Below, one piece after another: positions 8,914 to 20,700 of a stretch of 64,000 nucleotides of DNA (the stretch's first letter is position 1; each line of letters starts with the position of its first letter). Position numbers and translations under genes: made by a program. The stretch is from Planococcus maritimus (GTDB lineage: Bacteria; Bacillota; Bacilli; Bacillales_A; Planococcaceae): the NCBI RefSeq assembly GCF_001592825.1, contig NZ_LTZG01000021.1, forward strand, positions 248,001-312,000, read 5' to 3'. Below the pieces are notes generated by a model. It worked only from the letters and a program-made list of their open reading frames with translations, made no database searches and was not told the DNA's origin.

Positions 8914-10182
8914 TTACATGTTTTTAATTAGTTCATCAGCGAATGCAGATGTTTTCACTTCTGTCGCTCCGTCCATTAGACGGGCGAAGTCATAAGTGAC
9001 GACTTTAGACGCAATTGTTTTCTCCATTGAATCGGAGATCAATTTCGCAGCTTCAGTCCATCCAAGGTGCTCAAGCATCAAGACGCCTGAAAGGATAACA
9101 GAAGACGGGTTTACTTTATCAAGGCCAGCGTATTTCGGAGCAGTACCGTGAGTCGCTTCGAAGATAGCGTGTCCTGTGTCATAGTTGATATTCGCGCCTG
9201 GCGCGATTCCGATGCCGCCGACTTGCGCAGCAAGTGCATCAGAGATGTAGTCGCCGTTCAAGTTCATTGTTGCAACAACGTCGAACTCGCTCGGGCGTGT
9301 AAGGATTTGCTGAAGGAAGATGTCAGCGATGGAATCTTTAACAAGGATTTTGCCTGAAGCCAAAGCGTCTTCTTGTGCTTTGTTCGCAGCATCTGTTCCT
9401 TTTTCGTCTTTGATTGCATCGTATTCGTTCCAAGTGAAGACTTTATCGCCGAACTCTTGCTCAGCCACTTCATAGCCCCAGTTTTTGAAAGCTCCTTCAG
9501 TGAACTTCATGATGTTCCCTTTGTGGACAAGTGTCACAGAGTCGCGGCCTTCAGTCAACGCGTAGTTGATTGCAGCGCGTACTAGACGTTTAGTGCCTTC
9601 TTCAGAAATTGGTTTGATACCGATACCTGATGATTCAGGGAAGCGGATGTTTTTAACGCCCATTTCGTCTGTAAGGAATGAGATCAATTTTTTCACTTCG
9701 TCGCTGCCGTTAGCGTATTCGATACCCGCATAAATATCTTCAGTGTTTTCACGGAAGATGACCATGTCTGTATCTTCTGGACGTTTAACTGGTGAAGGCA
9801 CGCCTTCGAAATAACGCACTGGACGCAAGCAAGTGTATAAGTCTAGTTCTTGGCGAAGTGCTACGTTCAATGAACGGATACCGCCGCCGATTGGCGTAGT
9901 AAGTGGTCCTTTGATAGCGATCAAGTATTCGCGGATAACGTTAAGCGTTTCTTCTGGAAGCCATTCGCCAGTTTCGTCGAATGCTTTTTGGCCAGCCAAA
10001 ACTTCTTTCCAAACGATTGATTTTTCGCCGTTATAAGCTTTGTTTACCGACTCTTCAAGTACGCGCGAAGCTGCGTTCCAGATGTCCGGTCCAGTTCCGT
10101 CACCGATAATGTATGGAATAACTGCATTGTTAGGGACGTTCAAGACGCCATTTTCTACTGAGATTTTTTCACCGTTCGTCAT
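8914..10182 (-). CDS. icd: Isocitrate dehydrogenase (NADP)
   Basis: Oxidatively decarboxylates isocitrate to 2-oxoglutarate, 422 residues, matching B. subtilis Icd (423). The substrate-binding segment [18 protein letters not shown] holds the serine that is phosphorylated in enteric homologues. [33 protein letters not shown] and [14 protein letters not shown] are typical of the NADP enzyme. The start at 10182 has a strong AGGAGGAACTTACAC; a longer in-frame extension to 10221 is non-homologous. It lies 78 bp after citZ with no obvious terminator between them, so co-transcription is likely. Confidence 0.97.
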   Translation of the reverse strand: MTNGEKISVENGVLNVPNNAVIPYIIGDGTGPDIWNAASRVLEESVNKAYNGEKSIVWKEVLAGQKAFDETGEWLPEETLNVIREYLIAIKGPLTTPIGGGIRSLNVALRQELDLYTCLRPVRYFEGVPSPVKRPEDTDMVIFRENTEDIYAGIEYANGSDEVKKLISFLTDEMGVKNIRFPESSGIGIKPISEEGTKRLVRAAINYALTEGRDSVTLVHKGNIMKFTEGAFKNWGYEVAEQEFGDKVFTWNEYDAIKDEKGTDAANKAQEDALASGKILVKDSIADIFLQQILTRPSEFDVVATMNLNGDYISDALAAQVGGIGIAPGANINYDTGHAIFEATHGTAPKYAGLDKVNPSSVILSGVLMLEHLGWTEAAKLISDSMEKTIASKVVTYDFARLMDGATEVKTSAFADELIKNM

Positions 10183-10260
10183 GTGTAAGTTCCTCCTGAT
10201 TTCAAAGTCATGGGGCTGCACAATGTGTCAGCCCCATCAAATTTTATTGTATTGCCAAAA

Positions 10261-11376
10261 TTAACGTTCTTCAACCGGCACGTAAGTTTGCATGCCTGGC
10301 CCGATGTATTCCGCGCGCGGGCGGATTAGACGGTTGTTTGAGTATTGCTCCAAAATGTGTGCAAGCCAGCCCGATGCACGGGATACTGCAAAGATCGGCG
10401 TGAACAAATCATGTTCGATGTTCAAGGAATGGTAAACCGAAGCCGAGTAGAAATCGACGTTTGGTGGAAGCGGTTTAGCGCTTGTCACCAATTCCTCGAT
10501 TTTCACGGACATGTCATACCATTTCGATTCGCCGCGAAGCTCCGTGAGTTTTTTCGACATTTCGCGCAAATGCTTCGCACGCGGGTCGCCTTGTTGGTAG
10601 ACACGGTGGCCGAAGCCCATGATTTTTTCTTTGTTCGCCAATTTTTCGTTGATGACTGGCTCGACATTATCGACAGAACCGATTTCTGTCAACATCTTCA
10701 TCACTTGCTCGTTAGCGCCGCCGTGAAGTGGGCCTTTCAAAGCACCAATCGCTGCTGTCACGCCCGAATAGACGTCAGACAATGTTGCGACTGCAACACG
10801 CGCTGTGAACGTTGAAGCGTTCAATTCGTGGTCCGCATGAAGTACAAGCGCTTTATTGAATGCTTCGACTTCGATGTCTTTTGGCTCTTCGCCAGACAAC
10901 ATGTACAGGAAGTTCGCTGCAAAGCTGTAATCCGTTTTCGGCTGGATCGGTTCTTTGCCGGCGCGAATGCGGCCGAATGCCGTCACGAGCGTCGAGATCT
11001 TCGCCTGGATTTTGATCGCTTTGCGGTAGTTCGCTGCTTCTTCCATTACTTCCGCTTCTTCGTCGAAGAGGCCAAGCATGGAAACCGCTGTACGGAGTGC
11101 CGCCATCGGGTGAACGTTTTTAATGTCGTATGTCTTGAAGTGGTCGAGTACCGCTTGCGGCACCGCCATGTTGTCAGCAAGCTGTTGCTTGAGCTCTGCG
11201 AGTTCGTTTGCTTTTGGCAAACGTTGATGCCAAAGCAGGTAGATCACTTCTTCGAAGCTGGCGTTGTCCGCCAGATCGTCGATATTGTAGCCGACGTATG
11301 TAAGGGTATCGTCGATGATCGAACTGATCGCCGATTGAGTTGCGACTACACCTTCTAAACCTTTTGATGATGTCAT
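10261..11376 (-). CDS. citZ: Citrate synthase
   Basis: Type II-like citrate synthase of short Gram-positive form, 371 residues; condenses oxaloacetate and acetyl-CoA. Motifs: LKGPLHGGANEQVMKML, GFGHRVYQQGDPRA with the catalytic histidine, and the C-terminal PRAEYIGPG. The opening GLEGVVATQSAISSIID is the typical citZ start. The ribosome binding site is GAAGGAGAG. It heads the citZ-icd-mdh group behind a good sigma-A promoter. In B. subtilis this operon is repressed by CcpC and CcpA; a half-conserved cre lies near the promoter here. Confidence 0.97.
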   Translation of the reverse strand: MTSSKGLEGVVATQSAISSIIDDTLTYVGYNIDDLADNASFEEVIYLLWHQRLPKANELAELKQQLADNMAVPQAVLDHFKTYDIKNVHPMAALRTAVSMLGLFDEEAEVMEEAANYRKAIKIQAKISTLVTAFGRIRAGKEPIQPKTDYSFAANFLYMLSGEEPKDIEVEAFNKALVLHADHELNASTFTARVAVATLSDVYSGVTAAIGALKGPLHGGANEQVMKMLTEIGSVDNVEPVINEKLANKEKIMGFGHRVYQQGDPRAKHLREMSKKLTELRGESKWYDMSVKIEELVTSAKPLPPNVDFYSASVYHSLNIEHDLFTPIFAVSRASGWLAHILEQYSNNRLIRPRAEYIGPGMQTYVPVEER

Positions 11377-11478
11377 GTAAATCTCTCCTTCTAGAATCTA
11401 CTTCATCATTCCAAAAAAAAAACAGAATAATGAGCCATCTGCTTTCATGCACTTTTCCGTAAATGGACTTACCTAGTC

Positions 11479-11507
11479 ATTATAATCAACTTTGTAGAAT
11501 TTGTGAA
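11479..11507 (-). promoter_or_regulatory. citZ promoter
   Basis: On the minus strand TTCACA (11502-11507), 17 bp, TATAAT (11479-11484), about 105 bp before the citZ ATG. Just upstream, ACCAATCGTTTTCA (11508-11521) keeps the right half of a cre but not the left, so CcpA control is only a possibility. Confidence 0.6.
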
Positions 11508-11563
11508 TGAAAACGATTGGTAAAATTTAAAACCTCTTGCTTTTTTGATGAATGAACCCGGTA

Positions 11564-11950
11564 TTATCCAACGATAATCCGGGTATTTTTCATCTTTTTC
11601 TGCAGCATCCGATAAACCAACGGCTTGTATAGCTTTTGTGTCGGGGTGAACAATAAACTAAACCCGACTGCATCCGAAATAAATCCAGGCGTCAGCAGCA
11701 ATGTGCCGCCGACTAGGATAAAGGCTGCACCAATCAAGCGGTCTCCCGGAGGCTGCATTTGGTTCATGCTCGATTGGATGTCGCGGATCGCTTTTAAGCC
11801 TTGGCGTTTCGCCAAGAAAGCCCCGAGCAAACCAGTCGCCAAAATTAAGGCCAGTGTCCAGAAGAAACCAATCTGCCCGCCTGCCCAGATTAAAATCGCA
11901 AGCTCAAGAGTCGGTACGATTATCAATGCTAAAAAGATCCACTTCATCAT
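11564..11950 (-). CDS. fxsA: FxsA-family membrane protein
   Basis: Small FxsA (YtzA-like) membrane protein, about 128 residues. Enteric FxsA relieves phage T7 exclusion by the F plasmid when overproduced; its normal role is unknown. Segments WIFLALIIVPTLELAILIW and IGFFWTLALILATGLLGAFLA are hydrophobic, then a conserved GDRLIGAAFILVGGTLLLTPGFISDAVG. I prefer the ATG at 11950 (GGAGG 10 nt upstream) over the in-frame TTG at 11956, which is too close to the same site. It lies between pyk and citZ; B. subtilis has additional ytvI and ytwI here, which are absent. Confidence 0.88.
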   Translation of the reverse strand: MMKWIFLALIIVPTLELAILIWAGGQIGFFWTLALILATGLLGAFLAKRQGLKAIRDIQSSMNQMQPPGDRLIGAAFILVGGTLLLTPGFISDAVGFSLLFTPTQKLYKPLVYRMLQKKMKNTRIIVG

Positions 11951-11974
11951 AGTCAATCGACCTCCAAATTTTCG

Positions 11975-13735
11975 TTACAGAACGCTTGCGTGCCCGTGGT
12001 AAATGACACCTGCATCTGCATCAATCGTAATTTCCTGTCCAGACTCCACTTTTGTCATCGCCTCTTTAACGCCGACGATAACGGGAATTCCAAGGCTCAA
12101 GCCAACAACTGCTGCGTGGCTGGTCAATCCGCCTTCTTCCGTTACAATTCCTGCACAATTATTGATGGCATCCATCATATCGCGATCCGTACCGTAAGTG
12201 ACAATGATTTTGCCTTCCGTGTCGACCGCTAAAGCTTCTTCAGCGTTGCGAACGACGACCGCTTCTCCAAAACCGACGTTTTTGCCAATGCCTTGACCTT
12301 TCGCCAAGATGTCACCAATCACTCGCAACTTCATCAAATTGGTTGTGCCAGCTTCACCGACTGGTACGCCCGCTGTAATGATGACTAGGTCGCCATGTTT
12401 GATCAATCCATGCTTAAGCGCTTCTTCCACTGCGACTTCGAGCATTTGATCCGTCGATTCAACGCGTGTTCCGACAATCGGTTGAACGCCCCAGATCAAG
12501 GTCAGTTTACGCGCTGTGCGAGTCGTGGATGTCACTGCAATGACTGGAGAACCTGGGCGGTACTTGGAGATCATTTTTGCCGTATGGCCACTTTCAGTCG
12601 GCGCCAGAATTGCTTGAACACGCAGGTTAAGAGCTGTGTAAGCGACCGCTTGACCAATCGCTTCTGTCATATTCGATTCTTTTTCCTTACGGCGGTTGGA
12701 AACGATTTGTTTGTGGTTTAGCGCAGCTTCTGTCGTTTCAGCGATACGGTGCATCGTCTCAACTGACTCGACCGGGTAAAGCCCTGCTGCGGTTTCGCCT
12801 GACAACATGATGGCATCAGTGCCGTCAAAGATGGCATTGGCTACATCACTTGCTTCTGCGCGAGTCGGGCGCGGGTTGCGTTGCATGGAGTCCAGCATCT
12901 GTGTCGCTGTAATGACCGGCTTTCCTGCACTATTGCATTTATTGATCATCGATTTTTGGACGATCGGCACTTCTTCCGCAGGAATTTCTACCCCAAGGTC
13001 TCCACGCGCCACCATTAGGCCGTCTGAAACGACGAGGATTTCATCCAAGTTATCGACGCCTTCCTGGTTTTCGATTTTCGGAATGATTTGGATATGCGAT
13101 CCGCCATTTTTTTCCAACAAGCTACGGATTTCCATTACATCTGAACGTCTGCGGACGAAAGATGCAGCGACAAAGTCGACATCCTGCTCGATACCGAACA
13201 ATAAATCAGCTGCGTCTTTTTCAGTAATTCCCGGTAATTGTACCGAAACTCCTGGAACGTTAACGCCTTTTTTCGTTTTTAACGTGCCGGCATTTTCAAC
13301 GATTGTATGAATTTGGCCTTGCTCTTTATCGATGCTCGTAACGCGCAATTCGATCAAGCCATCATCCAACAATATTGTAGATCCTTCATGTACGTCTTCA
13401 ATCAATTTGTCGTATGTGATTGAAAACATTTCTTTTGTGCCCAACACTTCTGTCATGGAAATCGTGATTTCCTGGTCGGTGTCGAGTTCAATGGAATCAT
13501 TCTCCATTTTATGCGTTCTAATTTCCGGCCCCTTTGTATCGAGGAGAATCCCGACTGTAATACCCGTTTTTTCAGAAGCTTCGCGAATGCGTTTGATGCG
13601 CAAGGCATGCTCTTCATGGTCACCGTGCGAGAAGTTCAAGCGCGCAACATTCATGCCCGCCTTCATCAATTGTTCTAATACTTCCGGCGATTCACTTGCC
13701 GGCCCGATTGTGCAGACGATTTTCGTTTTTCTCAA
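11975..13735 (-). CDS. pyk: Pyruvate kinase with C-terminal PEP-utilizer-like domain
   Basis: Converts phosphoenolpyruvate and ADP to pyruvate and ATP, 586 residues. Barrel motifs include [21 protein letters not shown] and [14 protein letters not shown]-terminal extension (about 480-586) holds [21 protein letters not shown], a PEP-utilizer swivelling-domain signature characteristic of Bacillus-type enzymes (585 aa in B. subtilis). The start is most likely TTG at 13735, giving [16 protein letters not shown] as in B. subtilis, with GGAG 8 nt upstream; a GTG at 13744 overlaps that site. It lies 22 bp after pfkA, so pfkA-pyk are one operon. Confidence 0.96.
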   Translation of the reverse strand: MRKTKIVCTIGPASESPEVLEQLMKAGMNVARLNFSHGDHEEHALRIKRIREASEKTGITVGILLDTKGPEIRTHKMENDSIELDTDQEITISMTEVLGTKEMFSITYDKLIEDVHEGSTILLDDGLIELRVTSIDKEQGQIHTIVENAGTLKTKKGVNVPGVSVQLPGITEKDAADLLFGIEQDVDFVAASFVRRRSDVMEIRSLLEKNGGSHIQIIPKIENQEGVDNLDEILVVSDGLMVARGDLGVEIPAEEVPIVQKSMINKCNSAGKPVITATQMLDSMQRNPRPTRAEASDVANAIFDGTDAIMLSGETAAGLYPVESVETMHRIAETTEAALNHKQIVSNRRKEKESNMTEAIGQAVAYTALNLRVQAILAPTESGHTAKMISKYRPGSPVIAVTSTTRTARKLTLIWGVQPIVGTRVESTDQMLEVAVEEALKHGLIKHGDLVIITAGVPVGEAGTTNLMKLRVIGDILAKGQGIGKNVGFGEAVVVRNAEEALAVDTEGKIIVTYGTDRDMMDAINNCAGIVTEEGGLTSHAAVVGLSLGIPVIVGVKEAMTKVESGQEITIDADAGVIYHGHASVL

Positions 13736-13757
13736 TAGACTCACTCCATTTAACTAT

Positions 13758-14747
<990 letters not shown>

Positions 14748-14823
14748 TTATTCACCTTACCACGCAGGGCCTGAGCTGTCAGTCCATAACTTCTGTTCTT
14801 CTTGCGTTTTTTGTTAAATTGCG

Positions 14824-14852
14824 AAAAATAAAAAGACCGCATTACGCGGCCT
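14824..14852 (-). terminator. Terminator after accA
   Basis: Short stem GGCCGC/GCGGTC (one G-U) with a five-base loop, followed on the minus strand by TTTTTATTTTT. Ends the accD-accA transcript before pfkA. Confidence 0.65.
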
Positions 14853-14857
14853 GAGTA

Positions 14858-15823
14858 TTATTCAGAGAAAACTCCGATCGCCCGGAATTTTTCGTAGCGT
14901 TGTTCAATCAGTTGCTGAGGACTCAAACCACCCAGTTCCGTTAAGGAATGGCGGATCGCGCCGCTGATTAGCTGTGCTTGTCGAGCCGTATCGTGATGCG
15001 CCCCTCCGCGCACTTCGGGAATCATGTGCTCGATGATGCCCATCTCCAATAGATCAGGTGCTGTTATTTTCATCGCTTCTGCAGCCGTTTTCGCAAGTGC
15101 CGAATCTTTCCACAAAATCGATGCTGCCCCTTCCGGTGAAATGACCGAGAAAGTCGAATTTTCAAGCATCAAGATCTGGTTGCCAACGCCAAGCGCAAGT
15201 GCCCCACCGCTTCCGCCTTCTCCGATAACAATTGACAGCACTGGCACTTCAAGGCCTGCCATTTCGACCAAATTGCGGGCGATGGCTTCACTTTGGCCAC
15301 GCTCTTCAGCAGCTCTGCCCGGATATGCACCTTTCGTATCGATCAGGCAAATGACTGGGCGTCCAAATTTTTCTGCTTGCTTCATCAAGCGCAGTGCTTT
15401 TCGGTAGCCTTCTGGATGAGGCATCCCGAAATTGCGACGGACATTTTCTTTCGTGTCCTTGCCGCGCTGATGGCCGATGATGGTTACAGCTTGCCCTTCA
15501 AAACTGCCGATACCGCCGATGATTGCCTCATCGTCTCCGTAGACACGATCTCCGTGCAGCTCAATGAAATCATTGAATACAAGTGGCAAATAATCCAAAG
15601 TCGTCGGACGTTCCGGATGGCGCGCCACTTGAACACGATCCCAAGGTTTCATGTTTTCATAGATTTCTTCCTCGAGTTTTGCAAAGCGCTCTTCTAGGGA
15701 AGTGATTTCTGAACTGAGATCAACATCTGCTGTTTTCGTGTATTCCTTCAGCTCAGAAATCTTTTTTCTTAATTCAATTAAAGGTTCTTCAAACGCCATT
15801 GTCTTCATTTTCTTTTTAGACAT
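14858..15823 (-). CDS. accA: Acetyl-CoA carboxylase carboxyltransferase, alpha subunit
   Basis: Alpha subunit of the carboxyltransferase that makes malonyl-CoA for fatty-acid synthesis, 321 residues. N-terminal coiled coil ([17 protein letters not shown]), then the crotonase-fold domain with [20 protein letters not shown] and [18 protein letters not shown], which supplies an oxyanion hole. It overlaps accD by 8 bp, with AAAGGAG inside accD, so the two subunits are translationally coupled. A terminator follows the stop codon. Confidence 0.96.
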   Translation of the reverse strand: MSKKKMKTMAFEEPLIELRKKISELKEYTKTADVDLSSEITSLEERFAKLEEEIYENMKPWDRVQVARHPERPTTLDYLPLVFNDFIELHGDRVYGDDEAIIGGIGSFEGQAVTIIGHQRGKDTKENVRRNFGMPHPEGYRKALRLMKQAEKFGRPVICLIDTKGAYPGRAAEERGQSEAIARNLVEMAGLEVPVLSIVIGEGGSGGALALGVGNQILMLENSTFSVISPEGAASILWKDSALAKTAAEAMKITAPDLLEMGIIEHMIPEVRGGAHHDTARQAQLISGAIRHSLTELGGLSPQQLIEQRYEKFRAIGVFSE

Positions 15824-16688
15824 TGGATACAGCTCCTTTCACATGCAGTTTCACAATGGTCGATAATGTCTCACGCATTTTCGACCGATGTACGACCGCA
15901 TCCAGCTGCCCATGAGCCAGTAAAAATTCTGCTGTTTGGAAGTCTTCCGGCAATTTTTCACGGACCGTTTGTTCGATGACGCGGCGTCCTGCAAAGCCGA
16001 TCAATGCCTTCGGTTCCGCCAAATTGATGTCGCCGACAGATGCAAAACTCGCGGACACGCCGCCAGTTGTCGGATGCGTCAAAATCGACACAAACAACAA
16101 GCCCTCGTTCGAATGGCGTTTAAGTGCGACACTTGTTTTTGCCATTTGCATAAGCGACAACACGCCTTCTTGCATACGCGCCCCGCCACTCGCCGTAAAG
16201 ATTAAAAATGGCACTTTTAATTTGGTGGCCAATTCCACCGCACGGGTGATTTTTTCGCCTACTACCGAGCCCATCGAGCCCATGCGAAAATGTGAATCCA
16301 TAACAGCCACGACCACTTGCTGTCCTTTAATCGCCCCTGTTCCTGTTAATACAGCTTCGTTCAAACCGGTCTTTTCGCAGTCCGCTTGAACTTTTTCGCT
16401 GTATCCCGGGAAATTTAACGGATTTTCAGATTTCAAGTGGTCGTCTACCGATTCAAAGCTCGCTTCGTCCAATAGATGAACAATCCGTTCGCGCGCCGTC
16501 ATCTTGAAATGATGATCACATTTCGGGCATACTTTCCCCAAATTCTCCAACTCTTTAGTTAAAGTGATGTGTTTGCAGTTCGGACATTTGGTCATCAAGC
16601 CTTCAGGCACGTCTTTAGCCGCTTTAGACGGGATAGTAGCCTCTTTTTCATCTCGTTTTCGCTTGAATATATCTCTTATCATTGCCAT
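15816..16688 (-). CDS. accD: Acetyl-CoA carboxylase carboxyltransferase, beta subunit
   Basis: Beta subunit of the carboxyltransferase, 290 residues. The N-terminal zinc ribbon has CPNC...CPKC (about 35-57), followed by the crotonase fold with [32 protein letters not shown] and [12 protein letters not shown]. Partner is AccA, encoded immediately downstream with an 8-bp overlap. Its ATG shares one base with the stop of the GntR-type regulator, so regulator, accD and accA form one tight operon; the operator at 17351-17365 presumably controls all three. Confidence 0.96.
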   Translation of the reverse strand: MAMIRDIFKRKRDEKEATIPSKAAKDVPEGLMTKCPNCKHITLTKELENLGKVCPKCDHHFKMTARERIVHLLDEASFESVDDHLKSENPLNFPGYSEKVQADCEKTGLNEAVLTGTGAIKGQQVVVAVMDSHFRMGSMGSVVGEKITRAVELATKLKVPFLIFTASGGARMQEGVLSLMQMAKTSVALKRHSNEGLLFVSILTHPTTGGVSASFASVGDINLAEPKALIGFAGRRVIEQTVREKLPEDFQTAEFLLAHGQLDAVVHRSKMRETLSTIVKLHVKGAVSNV

Positions 16689-17320
16689 TACGCATTCTCT
16701 CCTTTAATTAAGACGCTGCTCCAAGTTTTGAATTCGCGGATGGCTGTTTGGCCATCCTGTTGTTCAATGGCCAGCAGGATGTTCTTCAATAAGGCTTTTT
16801 CTTCAAGGCTTGCTTCGCCGTCGTAAGGATTGCCCCCGTACTGCTTCAATAAGAACCAAATTTTCAGCGATAACCGGTTGCCGGACAATACCATTAACTC
16901 GCGAACGAAATCTTCCCTAATGAATTCATGCCCGTCGAGCCGCTCGCGCAAACTCTGCCAGACCGGTAGTTTCCAAGCTTCACTTGAACAAATGGCCTGG
17001 ATTGCCGCAGTTTCATGAATACACATCGTTTCCCGTATATCTTCTAGGGTTTTTGTATCTTGCAAGATGAATGTGGCCAATAATTCAACGAGCCGATGTT
17101 TCCCGGGATCGGTCAAAAATGTCCCTTCCCCGCGACGGGTTTCGATAAGCCCGAGCAATTCCAAGCTTCGGAGCGCCTCGCGGATCGTCGAACGGCCGAC
17201 TGCCAGCTTTTCAGCTAACTCCCGTTCTGATGGAATCCGATCACCCGGACGAATATTCTGTTCCCGAATCATGTCCCGCATTTCACTTACAATATTTAAA
17301 TAACGCTTTGGTTGAGTCAT
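16688..17320 (-). CDS. GntR/FadR-family regulator of accDA
   Basis: GntR-family repressor of 210 residues. The N-terminal winged helix-turn-helix reads [39 protein letters not shown] and [12 protein letters not shown] (about 5-75); the C-terminal part is a FadR-like effector domain of uncertain ligand. I place the start at 17320 (AAAGGAG upstream); longer extensions run through the operator. It is fused translationally to accD (TAATG), and a perfect TGGTCTGACCA palindrome precedes it, the class of site FadR-type proteins bind. I infer autoregulation and control of malonyl-CoA supply; the effector could be an acyl-CoA or a central metabolite, but nothing in the sequence decides this. Confidence 0.88.
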   Translation of the reverse strand: MTQPKRYLNIVSEMRDMIREQNIRPGDRIPSERELAEKLAVGRSTIREALRSLELLGLIETRRGEGTFLTDPGKHRLVELLATFILQDTKTLEDIRETMCIHETAAIQAICSSEAWKLPVWQSLRERLDGHEFIREDFVRELMVLSGNRLSLKIWFLLKQYGGNPYDGEASLEEKALLKNILLAIEQQDGQTAIREFKTWSSVLIKGENA

Positions 17321-17350
17321 GAAAACTCCTTTTGTTTCCATTTTTTTGAA

Positions 17351-17365
17351 AGTGGTCTGACCACT
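17351..17365. promoter_or_regulatory. FadR-type operator upstream of the accDA regulator
   Basis: Perfect 7-1-7 palindrome AGTGGTC-T-GACCACT, 31 bp before the regulator's ATG. Its core TGGTCnGACCA is the established half-site pattern of FadR-subfamily GntR proteins. Position downstream of a possible TATAGA -10 (minus strand, 17372-17377) fits repression by roadblock. Binding by the adjacent gene product is inferred. Confidence 0.75.
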
Positions 17366-17400
17366 AATCCTTCTATACCTTACAAAAAAATTCCGCTGCC

Positions 17401-17438
17401 GTAAAGAAAAAACTGCATTTCTTTTTAAGAAATGCAGT
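17401..17438 (-). terminator. Terminator copy upstream of the accDA regulator
   Basis: Perfect 12-bp stem ACTGCATTTCTT/AAGAAATGCAGT (17412-17438) with a three-base loop and TTTTTTCTTT on the minus strand. It is the first efficient terminator after dnaE, but lies 310 bp beyond the dnaE stop, on the far side of the repeat element. Confidence 0.75.
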
Positions 17439-17708
17439 CCAAGCTGTCCAAAAATCAGAAAATCGTATTTTCCGAAGCTTATCGTACGACTCCGTGGGCT
17501 CGCGCCCAAGCCTCCTCAGCCGCTTCGCGTCTTGCGGGGTCTCGGTCGTCTCGCTTTACCACTGGAGTCGAGCGAACACTTCTCCAAATACTTAGAGAGT
17601 TCGTTGATTTTTTATTGTCGAATAGTCTCCCGCTCTTTTCATTAATTGAGGATAATAGACTTCTTCAACACTCTGAGACTACCTTTCTTTTTAAGAAATG
17701 AAGTCCAA
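17418..17708. repeat. 266-bp intergenic repeat element between dnaE and the GntR gene
   Basis: No gene is present here. Two direct copies of a 25-base sequence (17418-17442 and 17684-17708; one mismatch; both contain TTTCTTTTTAAGAAATG) flank 241 bp. Inside, CGTACGACTCCGTGG (17483-17497) is imperfectly complementary to CCACTGGAGTCGAGCG (17559-17574), enclosing GGGCTCGCGCCC and a GC-rich core that on the minus strand reads GAGACCCCGC...GAGGAGGCTTGG. That phrase resembles, from memory, dispersed intergenic repeats of Bacillaceae and Planococcaceae. It could be a small non-autonomous element that split the original dnaE terminator, or a structured RNA. Confidence 0.6.
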
Positions 17709-17747
17709 TGTCGATTATTTTATACGCATGTGATTCATCCTGTACCT

Positions 17748-20700
17748 TCATACGATGTTTTTGCAGATGATGGTCGTCTTGCCTTGGCGGGTTTCTGCTG
17801 TTCCTTGGATTTCTAGCAAGGCATCTTTATCCAACATTTCGTTGTATTGTGCATACTCTTTTGGGAACAGCGTAACCGATGCGACGCCGGTTTCGTCCTG
17901 TAAGGTTACAAAAGCCATCGCGTCGCCTTTTTTCGTACGGATGCGCCGCACATCTTCTACCAGACCGAGCACTTCCACGCGCTCACGGTCCTTTTTCTTT
18001 GGCATGTCGTTGAGCGCTGTATACGTCTTGTTACGCTGTTCTTTTTCACGTTCAACAGGATGGGTACTCAAATAAAAGCCGAGTGCTTCTTTTTCAAAAT
18101 CGAGTTTGAGTCCGTCTGGCATCGGTTCTGCTTTCGTGTATTTCGGTTTCATAAAGCTAGACCCCATTTCATCGAACAAACCGGGGTCTTCATTTGGCTT
18201 AACCAGTTCCGCATGCTTGATTGCGCTGTCTAGGGATGCCAGCAGCACAGCGCGGTCTTTGCCAAGCTCATCCAATGCGCCTGCTTTGATCAATGGCTCT
18301 AACGCTTTGCGAGTGAAATGCACAGCCGATATGCGTTCGGCAATATTGAAAAGACTTTCAAAAGGTCCATTTTTTCTTGCTGCAAGAATCGCTTTCACTG
18401 CCGTGCCAGGAACGCCTTTTACGGTGCTCAGCCCCGCACGGACTTGTTGGGCCTCCGATGAAAATCCATATCGGCTGTTTCGTATGCAAGGCGCCGCAAG
18501 GGCAATTCCGCGATCTTTCATTTCCCGCATGAACTGAGCTGTTTTCTCATTATTGCCTTGGCTGTTCGATAATAGGGCAGCATAAAACTGCACAGGATAA
18601 TGGGCTTTCATATACGCCAGTTGATAGGAAATCATGCTATAAGCGACCGCATGGCTTTTCGGGAAGCCGTAATCGGCAAATCGCACGATCAAATCGTAAA
18701 CATCTCCCGCTTCTTTAGCGGTATAGCCTTTCGCAGTAGCACCGCCAACAAAATGCTCACGCTCTTCGTCAAGAATTTGGCGACTTTTTTTACTGACAGC
18801 TCGGCGCAATAGATCGGCTTCGCCTAAACTAAAGCCCGCCATGTCAGCAGCAATTTTCATGATTTGCTCCTGATAGACGATGACGCCATATGTTTCCGAT
18901 AAAATCGGCTCTAGCACCGGATGAATATAGGTGACCGCTTCTTCTCCATGCTTGCGCCGCGCATAAAGCGGGATAAATTCCATCGGGCCTGGGCGGTACA
19001 AGGCATTAACCGCGACAATATCCCCAAATGCGTTCGGTTTAATGAGCATCAATGCACGCCTCATCCCTGGTGATTCCAGCTGGAAAATGCCCGCTGTATC
19101 GCCTTTGGCCAATAAGCTAAAGCTTGCTTGATCGTCGAACGGCAAGTTTCGGTAATCCATTGTCATGTTTCGGTCGCGTTTTAGCATATGCGCCATGTTT
19201 TCCAAAATGGTTAAATTGCGCAACCCAAGAAAATCCATTTTCAATAAGCCGATCGCTTCAAGTTCCTGCATCGGCCATTGGGTAATGAAAATACCGTCAT
19301 TGCCTTTTTCAATCGGTACGTAATTCACTAACGGGCCTGGGCTCAAAATGACGCCTGCCGCATGAATAGAAGAGTTGCGGGGAAGGCCTTCCAGCCGAAG
19401 CGCAGTTTTGAACCAACGTTCACGGGTTTCATTGCCGATAATCCATTCTTCCAGCGCTTTTGATTCGCGAAGTGCTTCGCGCAAAGTGATGCCTGGACGG
19501 CTCGGGATAAGTTTCGAAATTTTCTCAAGTTCTTCAGCCTCGAACCCGAACACCCTCGCTGTATCTCTTGCAACCGCTTTTGCTGACAATGTTCCGAAAG
19601 TAATGATTTGCGCCGTTTGCAAGGCGCCATATTTTTTCGCAACATATTCGACGACCTCATGGCGGCGGTGATCTGCGAAATCAATATCGATATCCGGCAA
19701 AGTGACACGCTCTGGATTCAAGAACCGTTCGAATAACAAACCGTGTGCAAGCGGGTCGACGTCCGTAATGCGCAGTGCAAAGGCCACGAGTGAACCGGCC
19801 GAAGATCCACGGCCCGGCCCGGTCAAGATGCCTTTTTTTCTGGCAAAGGCCATAAAATCGGACACGATGAGAAAGTAATCGATATAGCCCATGGACGAAA
19901 TGACGCCCAGTTCGTAATCGAGCCTGTCCGAATAAGTTTGTTCCAATTTCCCGACACGTTCCTGTAAGCCCTTCAAGCAAAGCGAACGGATGACCTCATG
20001 TGTATCGCTACCTTCTTTCACCGGATATTTTGGCAGCAATTGTCGATTCAAGGAGATGGTGACACGGCAGTTCATGAGCAACGCACGGCTTTGCTCCAGC
20101 CATTCCGGATGGTCTGAAAACCATTCCGCCCATTGGCTTTTCGTTGGCACAAAAGCTGATGAATGCTCAGGTTTTGCCCGGTCGGGATCGCTAAGCTTAA
20201 AGCCGTCGCCGATTGCACTTGCTACTTCATAAGCGAAAGCATCTTGCTCTTTGACATAGCGGCATTCATGGCTCGCCATGAATTGTAGCCCAAAAGATGA
20301 ACAGCTGTCGATAAATGCGCTTTCGGTTTCTTTGATCATGCCACCAGGCCGCTCGATACTGGCAATCAAGCGCTCCCCAAATAAACGCGATAGAATGCCG
20401 AACGCTTCACTACGATCTGTCAACACCCACATGGCATGATCGGGAATGACACAGAATAAACCTTCCTGATAGGCAGCTAGCCATTTTTGCGGGATTGCTT
20501 CCACATCACGCGTTGCTAACGCACTGCTTAGTTTTAACAACATATGGTAGCCAGTGTTGTTCTGTGCATAAAGCACAACAGGCAGCGCGGCACCATCAAA
20601 ATCAACGGGCACGGAAAGGCCGAGCACCCCGTGGATGCCGGCCTTTTTGCATGCGTCCCAAAAAGGAAGAACGCCGTATAATTTAGAATTGACCAGAGCT

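Noticed and set aside
10345-11358. Long plus-strand open frames opposite citZ
   Set aside because: Shadow frames of a well-supported citrate synthase gene; composition unlike any protein family.
11508-11521. cre at the citZ promoter
   Set aside because: Only the right half (CGTTTTCA) fits; the left half lacks TG and the A/T position, so I do not list it as a site of its own.
14824-14857. Separate small gene between accA and pfkA
   Set aside because: The gap holds only a terminator and the pfkA upstream region; no start codon with a ribosome binding site.
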